Of a stretch of 64,000 nucleotides of DNA, positions 19,012-28,278 are shown one piece after another. The first letter of the stretch is position 1; each line of letters begins with the position of its first letter. The notes under the pieces are model-generated. The model was not told the DNA's origin and did no database searches. It saw only the letters and a program-made list of their open reading frames with translations. Position numbers and translations under genes: made by a program. This DNA comes from Lachnospiraceae bacterium (lineage in GTDB: Bacteria; Bacillota; Clostridia; Lachnospirales; Lachnospiraceae). The stretch covers positions 1-64,000 of the forward strand of contig JAAWEL010000021.1 of NCBI GenBank assembly GCA_022794255.1. Direction: 5' to 3'.

Positions 19012-20109
19012 ATGTTAAAGAAAAAATGGATGATATTGGTTGCGGGAATGATGCTTTTGGGAACAGGCTGCGGGGCAAAGAAAGAGATGATGGAGCAGTC
19101 TGAGGCAGCACAAAAGCAGGAGGCGGCTCCGGCAGGAGAAAACCGTAGAGCGGGAGAAGCTGCAAAAGAGACGGATGAGCCAGAACAGACAGGGACATCA
19201 CAGGAGGATCTTGTCTATCCCCAAAAGGATGTATCCTTCATTATCCCCTTCTCTGCAGGAGGCGGCACGGATTCCCTGATGCGTATGGTTGGCTCTGAGA
19301 TGGAGAAGGTAACAGGACAGGCATTTATTATCAATAATATTCCGGGAAACGGAGGCGCTGTGGGCATGACAGAGCTGACAAAGGCAGCGCCGGACGGATA
19401 TACAATCGCAGGCTCTTCTGTGTATGACGTGCTTGGCTCCTCTTTTTTAGGAGGCGACACGGTAGTTTATACAGAGAAAGATTTTAAATTTATCTGCGGA
19501 GTGAATGTGGAGGCGGAAGTTTTTATAGCAAATCCGTCCACAGGATTTGAGACAATTGAGGACATGATTACCTTTGCCAAAGAGCATCCGGGAGAGCTGA
19601 CCGTATCCACCTCGGGGGTGACGCATAATCTCCTGCTGGGAATTTTGGAGGACCGGCTGGGGGTAAAGGTGGCTAATATTGCCTACTCTGGTGGAGGAGA
19701 CAATTTTAATGCGCTGATGGGAGGACATGTGGATGTGGCTCTGATTGGGAAGAAGTTTGCCTCCCAGGTGGAGGGGACTGACTTTAAGGTTTTGTGTGCT
19801 ATGGCGCCGGAAGAGCTTTCCTCGCTGCCGGGAGTGCCTGCCTTTTGCAAGATATACCCGGAGGTGGTTCTCCCTCCCAGTTGCCGTGTGATTGTGGCGC
19901 CGGGGGATACACCGGATGAAGTGGTAAAGAAGCTGGAGGCTATTGTGAAGGAGGCAACCGATACAGAAGCGTTCCGCCAAAAAATGGCTGAGGCGGGTGA
20001 GCTGTATCAGTTTACAGAGGGAAGCCAGGTGGAAGCAGCTTTAGAGGAAACTGCCAAAGTACTGAAAGAGGCGATAGAGAAAAATCCGGCAGTATTCGGT
20101 TTGGAGTAG
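19012..20109 (+). CDS. TctC/Bug-family extracytoplasmic solute-binding lipoprotein
   Basis: Lipobox LLGTGCGAKK; VSFIIPFSAGGGTDSLMRMVGSEMEKVTGQAFIINNIPGNGGAVGMTELTKAAPDGYTI. Confidence 0.9.
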   Translation: MLKKKWMILVAGMMLLGTGCGAKKEMMEQSEAAQKQEAAPAGENRRAGEAAKETDEPEQTGTSQEDLVYPQKDVSFIIPFSAGGGTDSLMRMVGSEMEKVTGQAFIINNIPGNGGAVGMTELTKAAPDGYTIAGSSVYDVLGSSFLGGDTVVYTEKDFKFICGVNVEAEVFIANPSTGFETIEDMITFAKEHPGELTVSTSGVTHNLLLGILEDRLGVKVANIAYSGGGDNFNALMGGHVDVALIGKKFASQVEGTDFKVLCAMAPEELSSLPGVPAFCKIYPEVVLPPSCRVIVAPGDTPDEVVKKLEAIVKEATDTEAFRQKMAEAGELYQFTEGSQVEAALEETAKVLKEAIEKNPAVFGLE

Positions 20110-20126
20110 GGGAAGAGAGGGAACGT

Positions 20127-21638
20127 ATGATTGGTCAGATTTTGGAGGCATTGACCTTAAGCATCTCCCCGTGGTGTCTGTTGCTAAATATGATCGGGGT
20201 AATGGTGGGGATTGTTTTCGGGGCATTTCCGGGACTGAATGGTGTGGTGGGGGTGGCTCTTTTAATGCCTTTGACCTATGGCATGGATCCGGTCAGGGGA
20301 ATCACAATGCTGGCTGGAATCTATATGGGAGCGACTTACGGAGGGGCCATTTCAGCTGTTCTCCTAAACTGTCCCGGAGCGGCGGAGGCGGCCTGCACAG
20401 CCATTAACGGAAATCGGATGGCAAGGGCGGGAAGGGCGAAGGAGGCTTTATTGTACTCAGTGATATCCAGTGGAATCGGAGGCTTTGCAGGTTGTTTTGT
20501 GCTTTTGTTTTTTACTCCGGTTTTAGCGGCCCTGGCTTTGAAGTTTGGACCTCCGGAAATGTTTTTGGTATGTCTGGGTGGTCTGGCGATTGTGGGAAGC
20601 TTGATGGGGGATTCTATGGCAAAGGGATTCTTTGCAGTGGCAGCAGGGATTATGTTCTCTCTGGTGGGAGTGGATAATCTCAGTGGAAATTACCGTTTTA
20701 CCATGCATTCCCTTCAGCTCTCTGCCGGTCTGAATCTGGTCCCCATGGTGGTGGGCTTGTTTGCCATATCAGAAATGCTGTCTCTTTTGGGGAAAACAGA
20801 GGAGGAGGCCAGGGTGGAACAGGCAGATTCCGGAAATATAAGGCAGAGGCAGATTTGGCATACGGTTTTAATCAGAGAAAGGTGGCTGACTTTAAAGTCC
20901 TCTCTGATCGGAATTTTGATCGGAATTCTTCCCGGAACCGGCGGGGCCATTGCATCCTTTGTGGCTTATGGAGAGGCCAGGCGGGTATATGGAGAGAATC
21001 CGGATTTTGGAAAAAACAAGGGGGACGAGAGGGGAATTATAGCAGCGGAAGCGGCCAACAATGCAGCAGTAGGAGGGAGTATGGTTCCCTTGCTGGCATT
21101 GGGGATCCCTGGCTCCTCCACCTCGGCTCTTTTGTATGGGGCACTGACCGTTCATGGGATTATTCCAGGGCCTAAGCTTTTTTCAGAGCATGGGGCGCTG
21201 GCCTATGGTCTGGTGTTTTCCCTAATCCTAAGCACAGCTGTGATGGTTTTGGTGGGAGCTAATTTTTCTAAGCTTTTTTCTAAAATCCTTTTGATAAAAA
21301 CAAGATATATTGTCCCGGTGGTCATGGCTTTGTGTATGATTGGCGCATACAGCGCCAGAAATAGTCTTTTTGATGTGATTTTATGTGTGATATTCGGAAT
21401 GGCAGGCCTGTGGATGAAGCGGGCCGGGATTCCACTGCCGCCGGTGCTTATTGCCATGATTTTAGGACAGATGTTAGAGGAGAATCTTCGCCGCTCTCTG
21501 ATGATTGCCAGCGCCAAGAAGCTGAGCGTGATGCAGTATGTGTTTGTCCGTCCTGTGGCTCTGGTGCTTATAGCGGTTGTGGCAATCCTGATTTTTGTCA
21601 ATTTTAAAATAGCTCTCAGAAAAAATAATTCAGAATGA
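20127..21638 (+). CDS. TctA-family large permease
   Basis: GIVFGAFPGLNGVVGVALLMPLTYGM, GIYMGATYGGAISAVLLNCPGAAEAACTAING, ILPGTGGAIASFVAYGEAR. Confidence 0.93.
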   Translation: MIGQILEALTLSISPWCLLLNMIGVMVGIVFGAFPGLNGVVGVALLMPLTYGMDPVRGITMLAGIYMGATYGGAISAVLLNCPGAAEAACTAINGNRMARAGRAKEALLYSVISSGIGGFAGCFVLLFFTPVLAALALKFGPPEMFLVCLGGLAIVGSLMGDSMAKGFFAVAAGIMFSLVGVDNLSGNYRFTMHSLQLSAGLNLVPMVVGLFAISEMLSLLGKTEEEARVEQADSGNIRQRQIWHTVLIRERWLTLKSSLIGILIGILPGTGGAIASFVAYGEARRVYGENPDFGKNKGDERGIIAAEAANNAAVGGSMVPLLALGIPGSSTSALLYGALTVHGIIPGPKLFSEHGALAYGLVFSLILSTAVMVLVGANFSKLFSKILLIKTRYIVPVVMALCMIGAYSARNSLFDVILCVIFGMAGLWMKRAGIPLPPVLIAMILGQMLEENLRRSLMIASAKKLSVMQYVFVRPVALVLIAVVAILIFVNFKIALRKNNSE

Positions 21639-21656
21639 TAGGGAGAAACAGATAAC

Positions 21657-22850
21657 ATGAAAATTACGGATGTGAAAACAATTCTGACCTGTCCGGGACA
21701 GAACTATCTGTTTATTAAAATCCTGACAGATGACCCAGCCCTTTATGGAATCGGGGATGCTTCCCTTAACGGACGGGAAAAGGCGGTTGGGGATCTGACG
21801 GATGAGTATTTAAGGCCAATGCTGATTGGCAGAGACCCGGATAAGATAGAAGAAATCTGGCAGATGATATATCGGGGGGCTTACTGGAGAGGCGGAAATA
21901 TTATGATGAGCGCCCTGAGCGGCATAGACATGGCCCTGTGGGATATTAAGGGAAAACGGGCCGGGCTGCCTCTGTACTCCCTTTTGGGAGGGAAGGTCAG
22001 GGATAAGGTTCTTTGCTATTCCCATGTGCTGGGGGAAACCAATGAGATCAAGGTTAAGCGGGCGGCTGAGTTTGTGAAGGAGCGGGGGCTGCGGGTGATC
22101 CGGCTTCGGGCCGGGCTGCCTTCTGCCAATGGAACCTTAAACAGCGGAGAAAAACAGTATACTCCCAAGACTGAGCCCTGGGACCCGGAATTTTATGCAG
22201 ATGAGATGATCCGTTATTTTGCAGATATCCGGAAGGTAGTTGGGCCCGAAGTGGGAATTATTTTTGACCTCCATGAAAGGTTCAGTCCGGAGCGGGCGAT
22301 TTATATTATGAGGAAGCTGGAAGCGTGCAATCCTTTCTTTATTGAAGATCCTATTGCACCGGACTGTGTGGAAAGCCTGAAAACGGTCAGGGAGCATACC
22401 CATGTGCCCATAGCCTTTGGGGAACTGTACAAAAGCCGGTGGGAGTGTATTCCAGCCATTACTAACCGGTGGCTGGATTTTATCCGGTGTGACATAATCC
22501 GGGTGGGTGGCATTACCGAGGCTCGCAAGATCGGAGCCATAGCAGAAACCTATGATGTGAAAACCGCATGGCACGGGCCCAATGATGTATCTCCGGTGAC
22601 TCATGCCGTCAACTGGCATATGAATGTCTCCGCTTATAATTTTGGAATCCAGGAGGATGGGACAGTGGATGACAAGATTAAGGAGGTCATAAGGGGCGGC
22701 CCTGTCTATGGGAACGGATATCTGACTATGACGGATAAGCCGGGAATCGGGTGCGATATTGACGAGGACGCGGCAGCTGCCTATCCCTACCGCAGGGCAT
22801 ACATACCCGTGTGCAGAAGGCCGGAAGACGGGAGTCTTTGTGACTGGTAG
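21657..22850 (+). CDS. Enolase-superfamily dehydratase, mannonate dehydratase (ManD)/RspA-like
   Basis: FDLHERFSPERAIYIMRKLE, FIEDPIAPD, FGELYKSRWE, HGPNDVSPVTHAVNWHM. Confidence 0.85.
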   Translation: MKITDVKTILTCPGQNYLFIKILTDDPALYGIGDASLNGREKAVGDLTDEYLRPMLIGRDPDKIEEIWQMIYRGAYWRGGNIMMSALSGIDMALWDIKGKRAGLPLYSLLGGKVRDKVLCYSHVLGETNEIKVKRAAEFVKERGLRVIRLRAGLPSANGTLNSGEKQYTPKTEPWDPEFYADEMIRYFADIRKVVGPEVGIIFDLHERFSPERAIYIMRKLEACNPFFIEDPIAPDCVESLKTVREHTHVPIAFGELYKSRWECIPAITNRWLDFIRCDIIRVGGITEARKIGAIAETYDVKTAWHGPNDVSPVTHAVNWHMNVSAYNFGIQEDGTVDDKIKEVIRGGPVYGNGYLTMTDKPGIGCDIDEDAAAAYPYRRAYIPVCRRPEDGSLCDW

Positions 22851-22885
22851 AAATTTCTGAGTGAAAAAAGAATAGCTGAAAAAAG

Positions 22886-22930
22886 AAAAAAGCCGCCACC
22901 TCAGCCGGATGCTGTGATGACGGCTTTTTT
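22886..22930. terminator. Bidirectional terminator, A-tract/GCCG...CGGC/T-tract
   Basis: aaaaaagccg...cggctttttt. Confidence 0.65.
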
Positions 22931-22979
22931 GTCCGGAAGTTTAAGGAGATGTAAGAAACTTTGTTTGTGCAACGAAGTA

Positions 22980-23008
22980 TTGACAATGCTATACAACGAA
23001 AGTAAAAT
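22980..23008 (+). promoter_or_regulatory. Sigma-A promoter TTGACA-N17-TAAAAT upstream of lacI-type gene
   Basis: -35 22980-22985, -10 23003-23008; flanked by direct repeats CAACGAA(A)GTA. Confidence 0.65.
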
Positions 23009-23125
23009 GATTACAGGAGATATTTCTTTTATAGAAGAAGGTCGATTTTTCTTTTAGATAACACTGGAATAATTGTATTTAAGAGGTGTTTAAATTGTTA
23101 TACAGTGAGTTATGAGGTGAAAAAC

Positions 23126-24130
23126 ATGGCGACAATCAAGGATGTTGCTAAGCTGGCCGGAGTGTCTGTCTGTACGGTTTCCAGGACAATATCAGATAAG
23201 GGTTATATTAAGGAGGAGACACGCAGGCGGGTGTGGGAAGCGATCCGACAGCTGGATTACAGGCCTAATAAGGTTGCAGTCAGCTTAAAGACAGGAAGAT
23301 CCAATGTGCTTGCATTGATTATACCGGATGTTATGAACATGTATTATGCCAGGCTTGCCAAGTATCTGGAGGAGGCGGCAGGAAAGCTGGGATATATGGT
23401 ATATCTCTGTAATTCGGGAAATGACGGGGAGCGGGAAAAACAGTTTGTAGAGATTCTTTGCCAGAGAAATGTGGACGGGGTAGTTGTCACTCCCTGTACC
23501 AATGAGCATGGGTATGTGCATAAGCTGGCAGCTGCCAAGATTCCTTATGTGTATTTAAACAGAACCTTTCCGGATGATATGGAGCACTGTATCCGTATGG
23601 ATAATTTTAAGGCTACTTATGAATGTATTACCTATTTGATCGGGCAGGGACACAAAAAAATCGGGGCGGTATTTCAGAGCTTTCATAATATGATTTATGA
23701 AGAGCGATATCGTGGGATGCGAAAGGCTATGGAGGATCACAAGATTCCATACTGTGAGGATTACATGATATTTAACGGGGATTGTTCGAAGGCATGCAGA
23801 GAACGAGTCGGGCAGCTCCTGTTAAGGCCTGATCGGCCGGGCGCCATTTTTGCGGCAAATGATATGCTGGCTATCGATGTCTATAAGACGGCCCACAATT
23901 GTGGTTTGGCTATTCCGGAGGATCTGTCCGTAGTTGGCTTCGATGATATTATTATGGCAGAGAAGATCGCGCCGGCCATGACCACCTATTGTACACCAGC
24001 AAAGGAGATGGCAGAGGCAGCCATGATGTATATTGACAATTCCATATGGAACAAAGGTCTAAAAAGCTTTCCGGTATATGAGGGGAAGCTGATTATAAGA
24101 GATTCAGTTAAGGAGGTATTGTATGAGTAA
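23126..24130 (+). CDS. LacI-family transcriptional regulator
   Basis: MATIKDVAKLAGVSVCTVSRTISDKGYIKEETRRRVWEAIRQLDYRPN; periplasmic-binding-like effector domain. Confidence 0.94.
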   Translation: MATIKDVAKLAGVSVCTVSRTISDKGYIKEETRRRVWEAIRQLDYRPNKVAVSLKTGRSNVLALIIPDVMNMYYARLAKYLEEAAGKLGYMVYLCNSGNDGEREKQFVEILCQRNVDGVVVTPCTNEHGYVHKLAAAKIPYVYLNRTFPDDMEHCIRMDNFKATYECITYLIGQGHKKIGAVFQSFHNMIYEERYRGMRKAMEDHKIPYCEDYMIFNGDCSKACRERVGQLLLRPDRPGAIFAANDMLAIDVYKTAHNCGLAIPEDLSVVGFDDIIMAEKIAPAMTTYCTPAKEMAEAAMMYIDNSIWNKGLKSFPVYEGKLIIRDSVKEVLYE

Positions 24131-25655
24131 GGTTATGTCTGTTAAGGAGGCAGCACTCTGGATTCAGGATGGAGATTCCATATGGCTGTCTGGCGGCGGC
24201 GGCGGCATCAATGACCCAGATCTGCTCTTAGGCGGGATCGAAGAGCGTTTCCTTAAGACAGGAGCTCCGAAGGGGTTGACCCTGTATCACAGCGCCGGCA
24301 TGGGAGACAAAAGAGGTGGCGGACCAGATCATTTTGCCCATAAGGGAATGGTTCAAAAGGTGGTTGGCAGTCATTGGACCTGGTCGGTCAGGATGCAGCA
24401 GCTTGCGGCAAACAATGAGATTGAGGCTTATGTTTTGCCTCAGGGAGTGATGACCCAGCTGGTACGGGAGATTGCTGCCGGACGGCCGGGACTGATTACT
24501 AAGGTTGGATTAAGAACATTTGTAGATCCCCGGATTGAGGGAGGAAGGCTGAATGAAAGGTCAAAGGAGGAGCTTTCTTTTTTATTTCATCATGGTGTAA
24601 ACGATTATATATTTTACAAAACCTTTCCTCTAAACATAGCTGTGTTCCGGGGATCCGTGGCGGATGAAGATGGGAATATCAGTTTTGAGGATGAGGGGCT
24701 TGTAACGGAAGCCCTGTCCCAAGCCCAGGCAGTGAAAAACTGTGGTGGAAAGGTTCTCTGTCAGGTAAAGAGAATCGTAAAAAACGGGGAGATCAAGCCG
24801 TATCAAGTGGCAGTGCCAGGGATTTTGGTGGATGGAATCGTGGTGGATCCCTGTCAGCGAATGTCCATGAAAACAGAATCCAGTGAGCTTTTATCTGGAA
24901 AGAGAAGGGGGCAGGTTCCGGAGGAGGAGAAAATGCCTCTGGATTTCCGCAAAGTGATCGCCCGCCGGGCAGCTATGGAATTAAAAAAAGGAAATATTGT
25001 CAATCTTGGCTTTGGGGTTCCGGCAGGCGTGGGGAAGGTTTTGGAGGAAGAAGGGCGCAGCGGTGATGTCAATCTCTCTCTTGAACAGGGGATCATAGGA
25101 GGGGTCCCGGCCACCGGGTCGGATTTTGGCATTGCTTACAATGCAGGTGCTATGGTATGTGAGGCCAACCAGTTTGACTGGTATGACGGGGGTGGTTTGG
25201 ATGTGGCTGTGCTCTCCTTTGCGGAATTTGACAGAGAGGGAAATGTGAATGTCAGCAAATTTAACGGGGTGGCCAACGGAGTGGGAGGATTTATCAATAT
25301 ATCCCAAAGCGCCAAAAAGGTAGTCTTTGTGGGTTCCTTTACAGCAAAAGGCCTTCGGCAGGAGTGTGGGAACGGGAAGCTTAAAATTTTGGAAGAAGGA
25401 AAGTGTAAAAAGCTGGTTTCAAAGGTTCAGCAGATCAGCTTCAGCGGAGCCTATGCCTTAGAGACCGGGCAGGAGGTGGTCTTTGTCACAGAGCGGGCTG
25501 TGTTCCGGCTCAGAGAAAAGGGGATTGAGTTGATGGAGATCGCGCCCGGGGTTCGCCTGCAGGAGGATGTGCTTGATTTGATGGAGTTTGAGCCGTTTGT
25601 GTCTGGAACGGTGAAGGAGATGGATGGGGGGATATTTGCGGAGGAAGCTTGGTGA
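24123..25655 (+). CDS. Family I acyl-CoA:carboxylate CoA-transferase (fused alpha/beta), paralogue 1
   Basis: SLEQGIIGGVPATGSDFG (active-site Glu region), GGFINISQSAKKVVFVGSFTAKGL; propionate CoA-transferase/YdiF-like. Confidence 0.88.
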   Translation: MSKVMSVKEAALWIQDGDSIWLSGGGGGINDPDLLLGGIEERFLKTGAPKGLTLYHSAGMGDKRGGGPDHFAHKGMVQKVVGSHWTWSVRMQQLAANNEIEAYVLPQGVMTQLVREIAAGRPGLITKVGLRTFVDPRIEGGRLNERSKEELSFLFHHGVNDYIFYKTFPLNIAVFRGSVADEDGNISFEDEGLVTEALSQAQAVKNCGGKVLCQVKRIVKNGEIKPYQVAVPGILVDGIVVDPCQRMSMKTESSELLSGKRRGQVPEEEKMPLDFRKVIARRAAMELKKGNIVNLGFGVPAGVGKVLEEEGRSGDVNLSLEQGIIGGVPATGSDFGIAYNAGAMVCEANQFDWYDGGGLDVAVLSFAEFDREGNVNVSKFNGVANGVGGFINISQSAKKVVFVGSFTAKGLRQECGNGKLKILEEGKCKKLVSKVQQISFSGAYALETGQEVVFVTERAVFRLREKGIELMEIAPGVRLQEDVLDLMEFEPFVSGTVKEMDGGIFAEEAW

Positions 25656-25674
25656 CACAAATAGAAAAAAACTC

Positions 25675-25703
25675 TTGACAACAAGAATATAAAAGTTTAT
25701 ACT
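25675..25703 (+). promoter_or_regulatory. Sigma-A promoter TTGACA-N17-TATACT upstream of crotonase gene
   Basis: -35 25675-25680, -10 25698-25703. Confidence 0.75.
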
Positions 25704-25710
25704 CAACATA

Positions 25711-25722
25711 TAATCGTTTACA
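25711..25722. promoter_or_regulatory. Candidate LacI-type operator TAATCGTTTACA
   Basis: CG-centred pseudo-palindrome with a CGTTTACA half-site, just downstream of the -10. Confidence 0.4.
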
Positions 25723-25768
25723 TATAAAAAATGCACAAATAATTCGAATGTCAGGAGGGGAAACTATG

Positions 25769-26548
25769 GAATATCGCAATGAGCTTTTGAAGGTAAAGAT
25801 TGAAGATTATGTGGCAGTTGTGATGATTGACCATCCGCCTTTAAATATATTGACCTTAAGCCTGAGCGCAGAGATGCAGGAGACCTTTCACCGGCTGGAG
25901 GAGGATACAGAGGTTCGGGTGATCGTCCTGCGGGGATCCGGGGAGAAGGCATTTTGCGTGGGAGCAGATATCAAGGAATTTCCTCAGGTGTGGGATGATG
26001 TGATCGGGAAGAAGCTTCGGAATGAGAATCTGGCGATTGACGGGATCGAGCTTTTGGACAAGCCGGTGATTGCGGCCATGGAAGGGAATGTTCTGGGTGG
26101 CGGCTGTGAGATTGCCATGGCCTGCGATATCCGTTTTATGAGCGAGACGGGAAAGATCGGCTGTCCGGAGATCAATCTGGGCGTGTTTCCGGGAAGCGGC
26201 GGTCTGTACCGGATGGCCAGATACATTGGTATTGCCAGGGCTTATGAGATGCTGTACACAGGAAAGACGATCTCAGCCCAGGAGGCGTGTCAGATCGGCC
26301 TGGTGAACCATGTGGTTCCTGCGGGAAAGACGGAGGAAGAAGCGGTTAAGCTGGCAAGAGTGATAGCAGATAAGCCCTTTGAAGCCATCAAGCTGATCAA
26401 AAAGGGAGTGCGCCAGCTTTGGCAAAAGACAACGGAGGAGAATTTTTATCCCAACCTGGAGCTGAGCAGAACCGTGTTCCAGACGCCGGACTGTGCGGAA
26501 GGTGTGGATGCATTTATCAATAAGCGGCCACCCCATTTTCAAAAATAA
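25769..26548 (+). CDS. Enoyl-CoA hydratase/isomerase (crotonase)
   Basis: FCVGADIKEF; GNVLGGGCEIAMACD and CPEINLGVFPGSGG keep both catalytic-type Glu residues. Confidence 0.92.
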   Translation, partial: EYRNELLKVKIEDYVAVVMIDHPPLNILTLSLSAEMQETFHRLEEDTEVRVIVLRGSGEKAFCVGADIKEFPQVWDDVIGKKLRNENLAIDGIELLDKPVIAAMEGNVLGGGCEIAMACDIRFMSETGKIGCPEINLGVFPGSGGLYRMARYIGIARAYEMLYTGKTISAQEACQIGLVNHVVPAGKTEEEAVKLARVIADKPFEAIKLIKKGVRQLWQKTTEENFYPNLELSRTVFQTPDCAEGVDAFINKRPPHFQK

Positions 26549-26564
26549 GAGGACGAGGTGGAGG

Positions 26565-28235
26565 ATGAAAAAGACGGTAGATGTGCTGGTGATCGGTACA
26601 GGAGGAGCAGGCTGCCGGGCAGCCATAGAAGCGGCGGACCGGGGAGTGTCAGTTCTTTTGGTTAGCAAAAAGGAGATCGGCCATTCCGGCGCCACCAGCT
26701 ATCCGGTAGCGGAGATGGCAGGGTATAATGCAGGGGATGTGTCCAATCCCTATGAGGTTCAGAAGCATTTTGATGATATTATGAAGGCCGGCCAGGGAAT
26801 GGCAGATGAGAAGCTGGCAGCGATTGTGGCCGCCAGGGCGCCGGAGACAATTGATGAGCTGGAAGCATGGGGAGTCCCGTTTGAGATGGAGGAGGATGGG
26901 TATTACATTTTTAAAAGCTGTTTTTCCAATTACCCGCGGACCCATGTGATCAAGGGACATGGGGAACCGATCACCCATGCATTGAAGCTCCAGATCGAGA
27001 AACGAAGAAACATTGAGGTTTTGACCGGCACGACCATTATGGGGTTGTATGTGAGAGATAATCATTGTACCGGGGCTTACGGATATCAGGACGGGGAGAT
27101 TCTTTATATTGAGGCAAAGGCAGTGGTGCTGACTACCGGAGGCAGCGGCCAGGCATTTGAGAGAAACATGAATCCTGTGGATGTCACCGGAAGTGGATAC
27201 GCCATGGCATACGAGGCAGGGGCAGAGCTTGTCAATATGGAGTTTATGCAGATTGGAATGGGCTTTTCTCATCCTGTGGTAAATATTTTTAATGGTTATA
27301 TCTGGGAGGGCAGGCCAAAACTTTTGGACAAGGACGGAGAGGAGATTTTTTCAGCAGTTCTTCCAGAGGGACTTACCAGTGATGAGGTGATGCATGAGCA
27401 CAGGAAGCATTTTCCCTTTTCCAGCAGTGATATCTCCAAGTATCTGGAGGTGGTGGTACAGACAGCGATCAAGGAGGGGAGGGGCACTAAGAACCGGGGA
27501 ATCCGGGCGGACCTTACCCACATGACAGATGAATATATAGCCGCTCTTCCAGATGACTGTGGGATCCACCATATGTGGGGGATTGCCAGGGATTTTATGA
27601 AGTCCAGAAATGTGGATCTTTTGAAGGATGAGGTTGAGGTGGCTGTCTATGCCCATGCCATCAATGGCGGTGTGAGAATTTCTGCGGATGCCATGTCCTC
27701 TCTGCCGGGCCTGTTTGCGGCCGGGGAATGTGCAGGAGGCCCCCATGGGGCGGATCGCTTGGGAGGCAATATGATGGTGACTTGCCAGGTGTTTGGAAAG
27801 ATTGCCGGCAGCAGCGCGGCAGAATATGCGATCAGCCAGGCGGCCATTAGGACAACCGGGGAGGAGGCAGTCTGTCAAATGACAGACGATCCCCAGTATC
27901 AGCGGATAATGGAGCTTTTACATAAGGCGATTGATTCAAAAGCCCTGTTGAAACGCCTGCGAATTGCAGCGCAGGATCATCTGCTTGTGGGAAGAAACGA
28001 AGAGGGGCTTACCAGTCTTTTAAATACTGTGAACGAATTAAAACGAGAGCTGATGACAGCGCCGGCAGGCCAGAATGCCAACCTAGCAAACATTGATTTT
28101 TATCACATGCTGATAACGGTTGGGATTATGGCTGAAAGTGCCCTGCAGCGAAAGGAGAGCCGGGGGTCTCACCACCGGTCAGATTTTCCACAGACAGATC
28201 CCAAATATGGATCACCCATTATAATCAAGAAATAA
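26565..28235 (+). CDS. FAD-binding oxidoreductase, fumarate reductase/SdhA/NadB-like
   Basis: VDVLVIGTGGAGCRAAIEAADRGVSVLLVSK; VLTTGGSGQAFERNMNPVDVTGSGYAMAYEAGAELVNMEFMQ; GLFAAGECAGGPHGADRLGGNMM. No FMN or signal-peptide domain. Confidence 0.88.
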   Translation: MKKTVDVLVIGTGGAGCRAAIEAADRGVSVLLVSKKEIGHSGATSYPVAEMAGYNAGDVSNPYEVQKHFDDIMKAGQGMADEKLAAIVAARAPETIDELEAWGVPFEMEEDGYYIFKSCFSNYPRTHVIKGHGEPITHALKLQIEKRRNIEVLTGTTIMGLYVRDNHCTGAYGYQDGEILYIEAKAVVLTTGGSGQAFERNMNPVDVTGSGYAMAYEAGAELVNMEFMQIGMGFSHPVVNIFNGYIWEGRPKLLDKDGEEIFSAVLPEGLTSDEVMHEHRKHFPFSSSDISKYLEVVVQTAIKEGRGTKNRGIRADLTHMTDEYIAALPDDCGIHHMWGIARDFMKSRNVDLLKDEVEVAVYAHAINGGVRISADAMSSLPGLFAAGECAGGPHGADRLGGNMMVTCQVFGKIAGSSAAEYAISQAAIRTTGEEAVCQMTDDPQYQRIMELLHKAIDSKALLKRLRIAAQDHLLVGRNEEGLTSLLNTVNELKRELMTAPAGQNANLANIDFYHMLITVGIMAESALQRKESRGSHHRSDFPQTDPKYGSPIIIKK

Positions 28236-28278
28236 GGCTCATGCCTTATAATAAATAAAAAAGAAGGAGATATGTATT

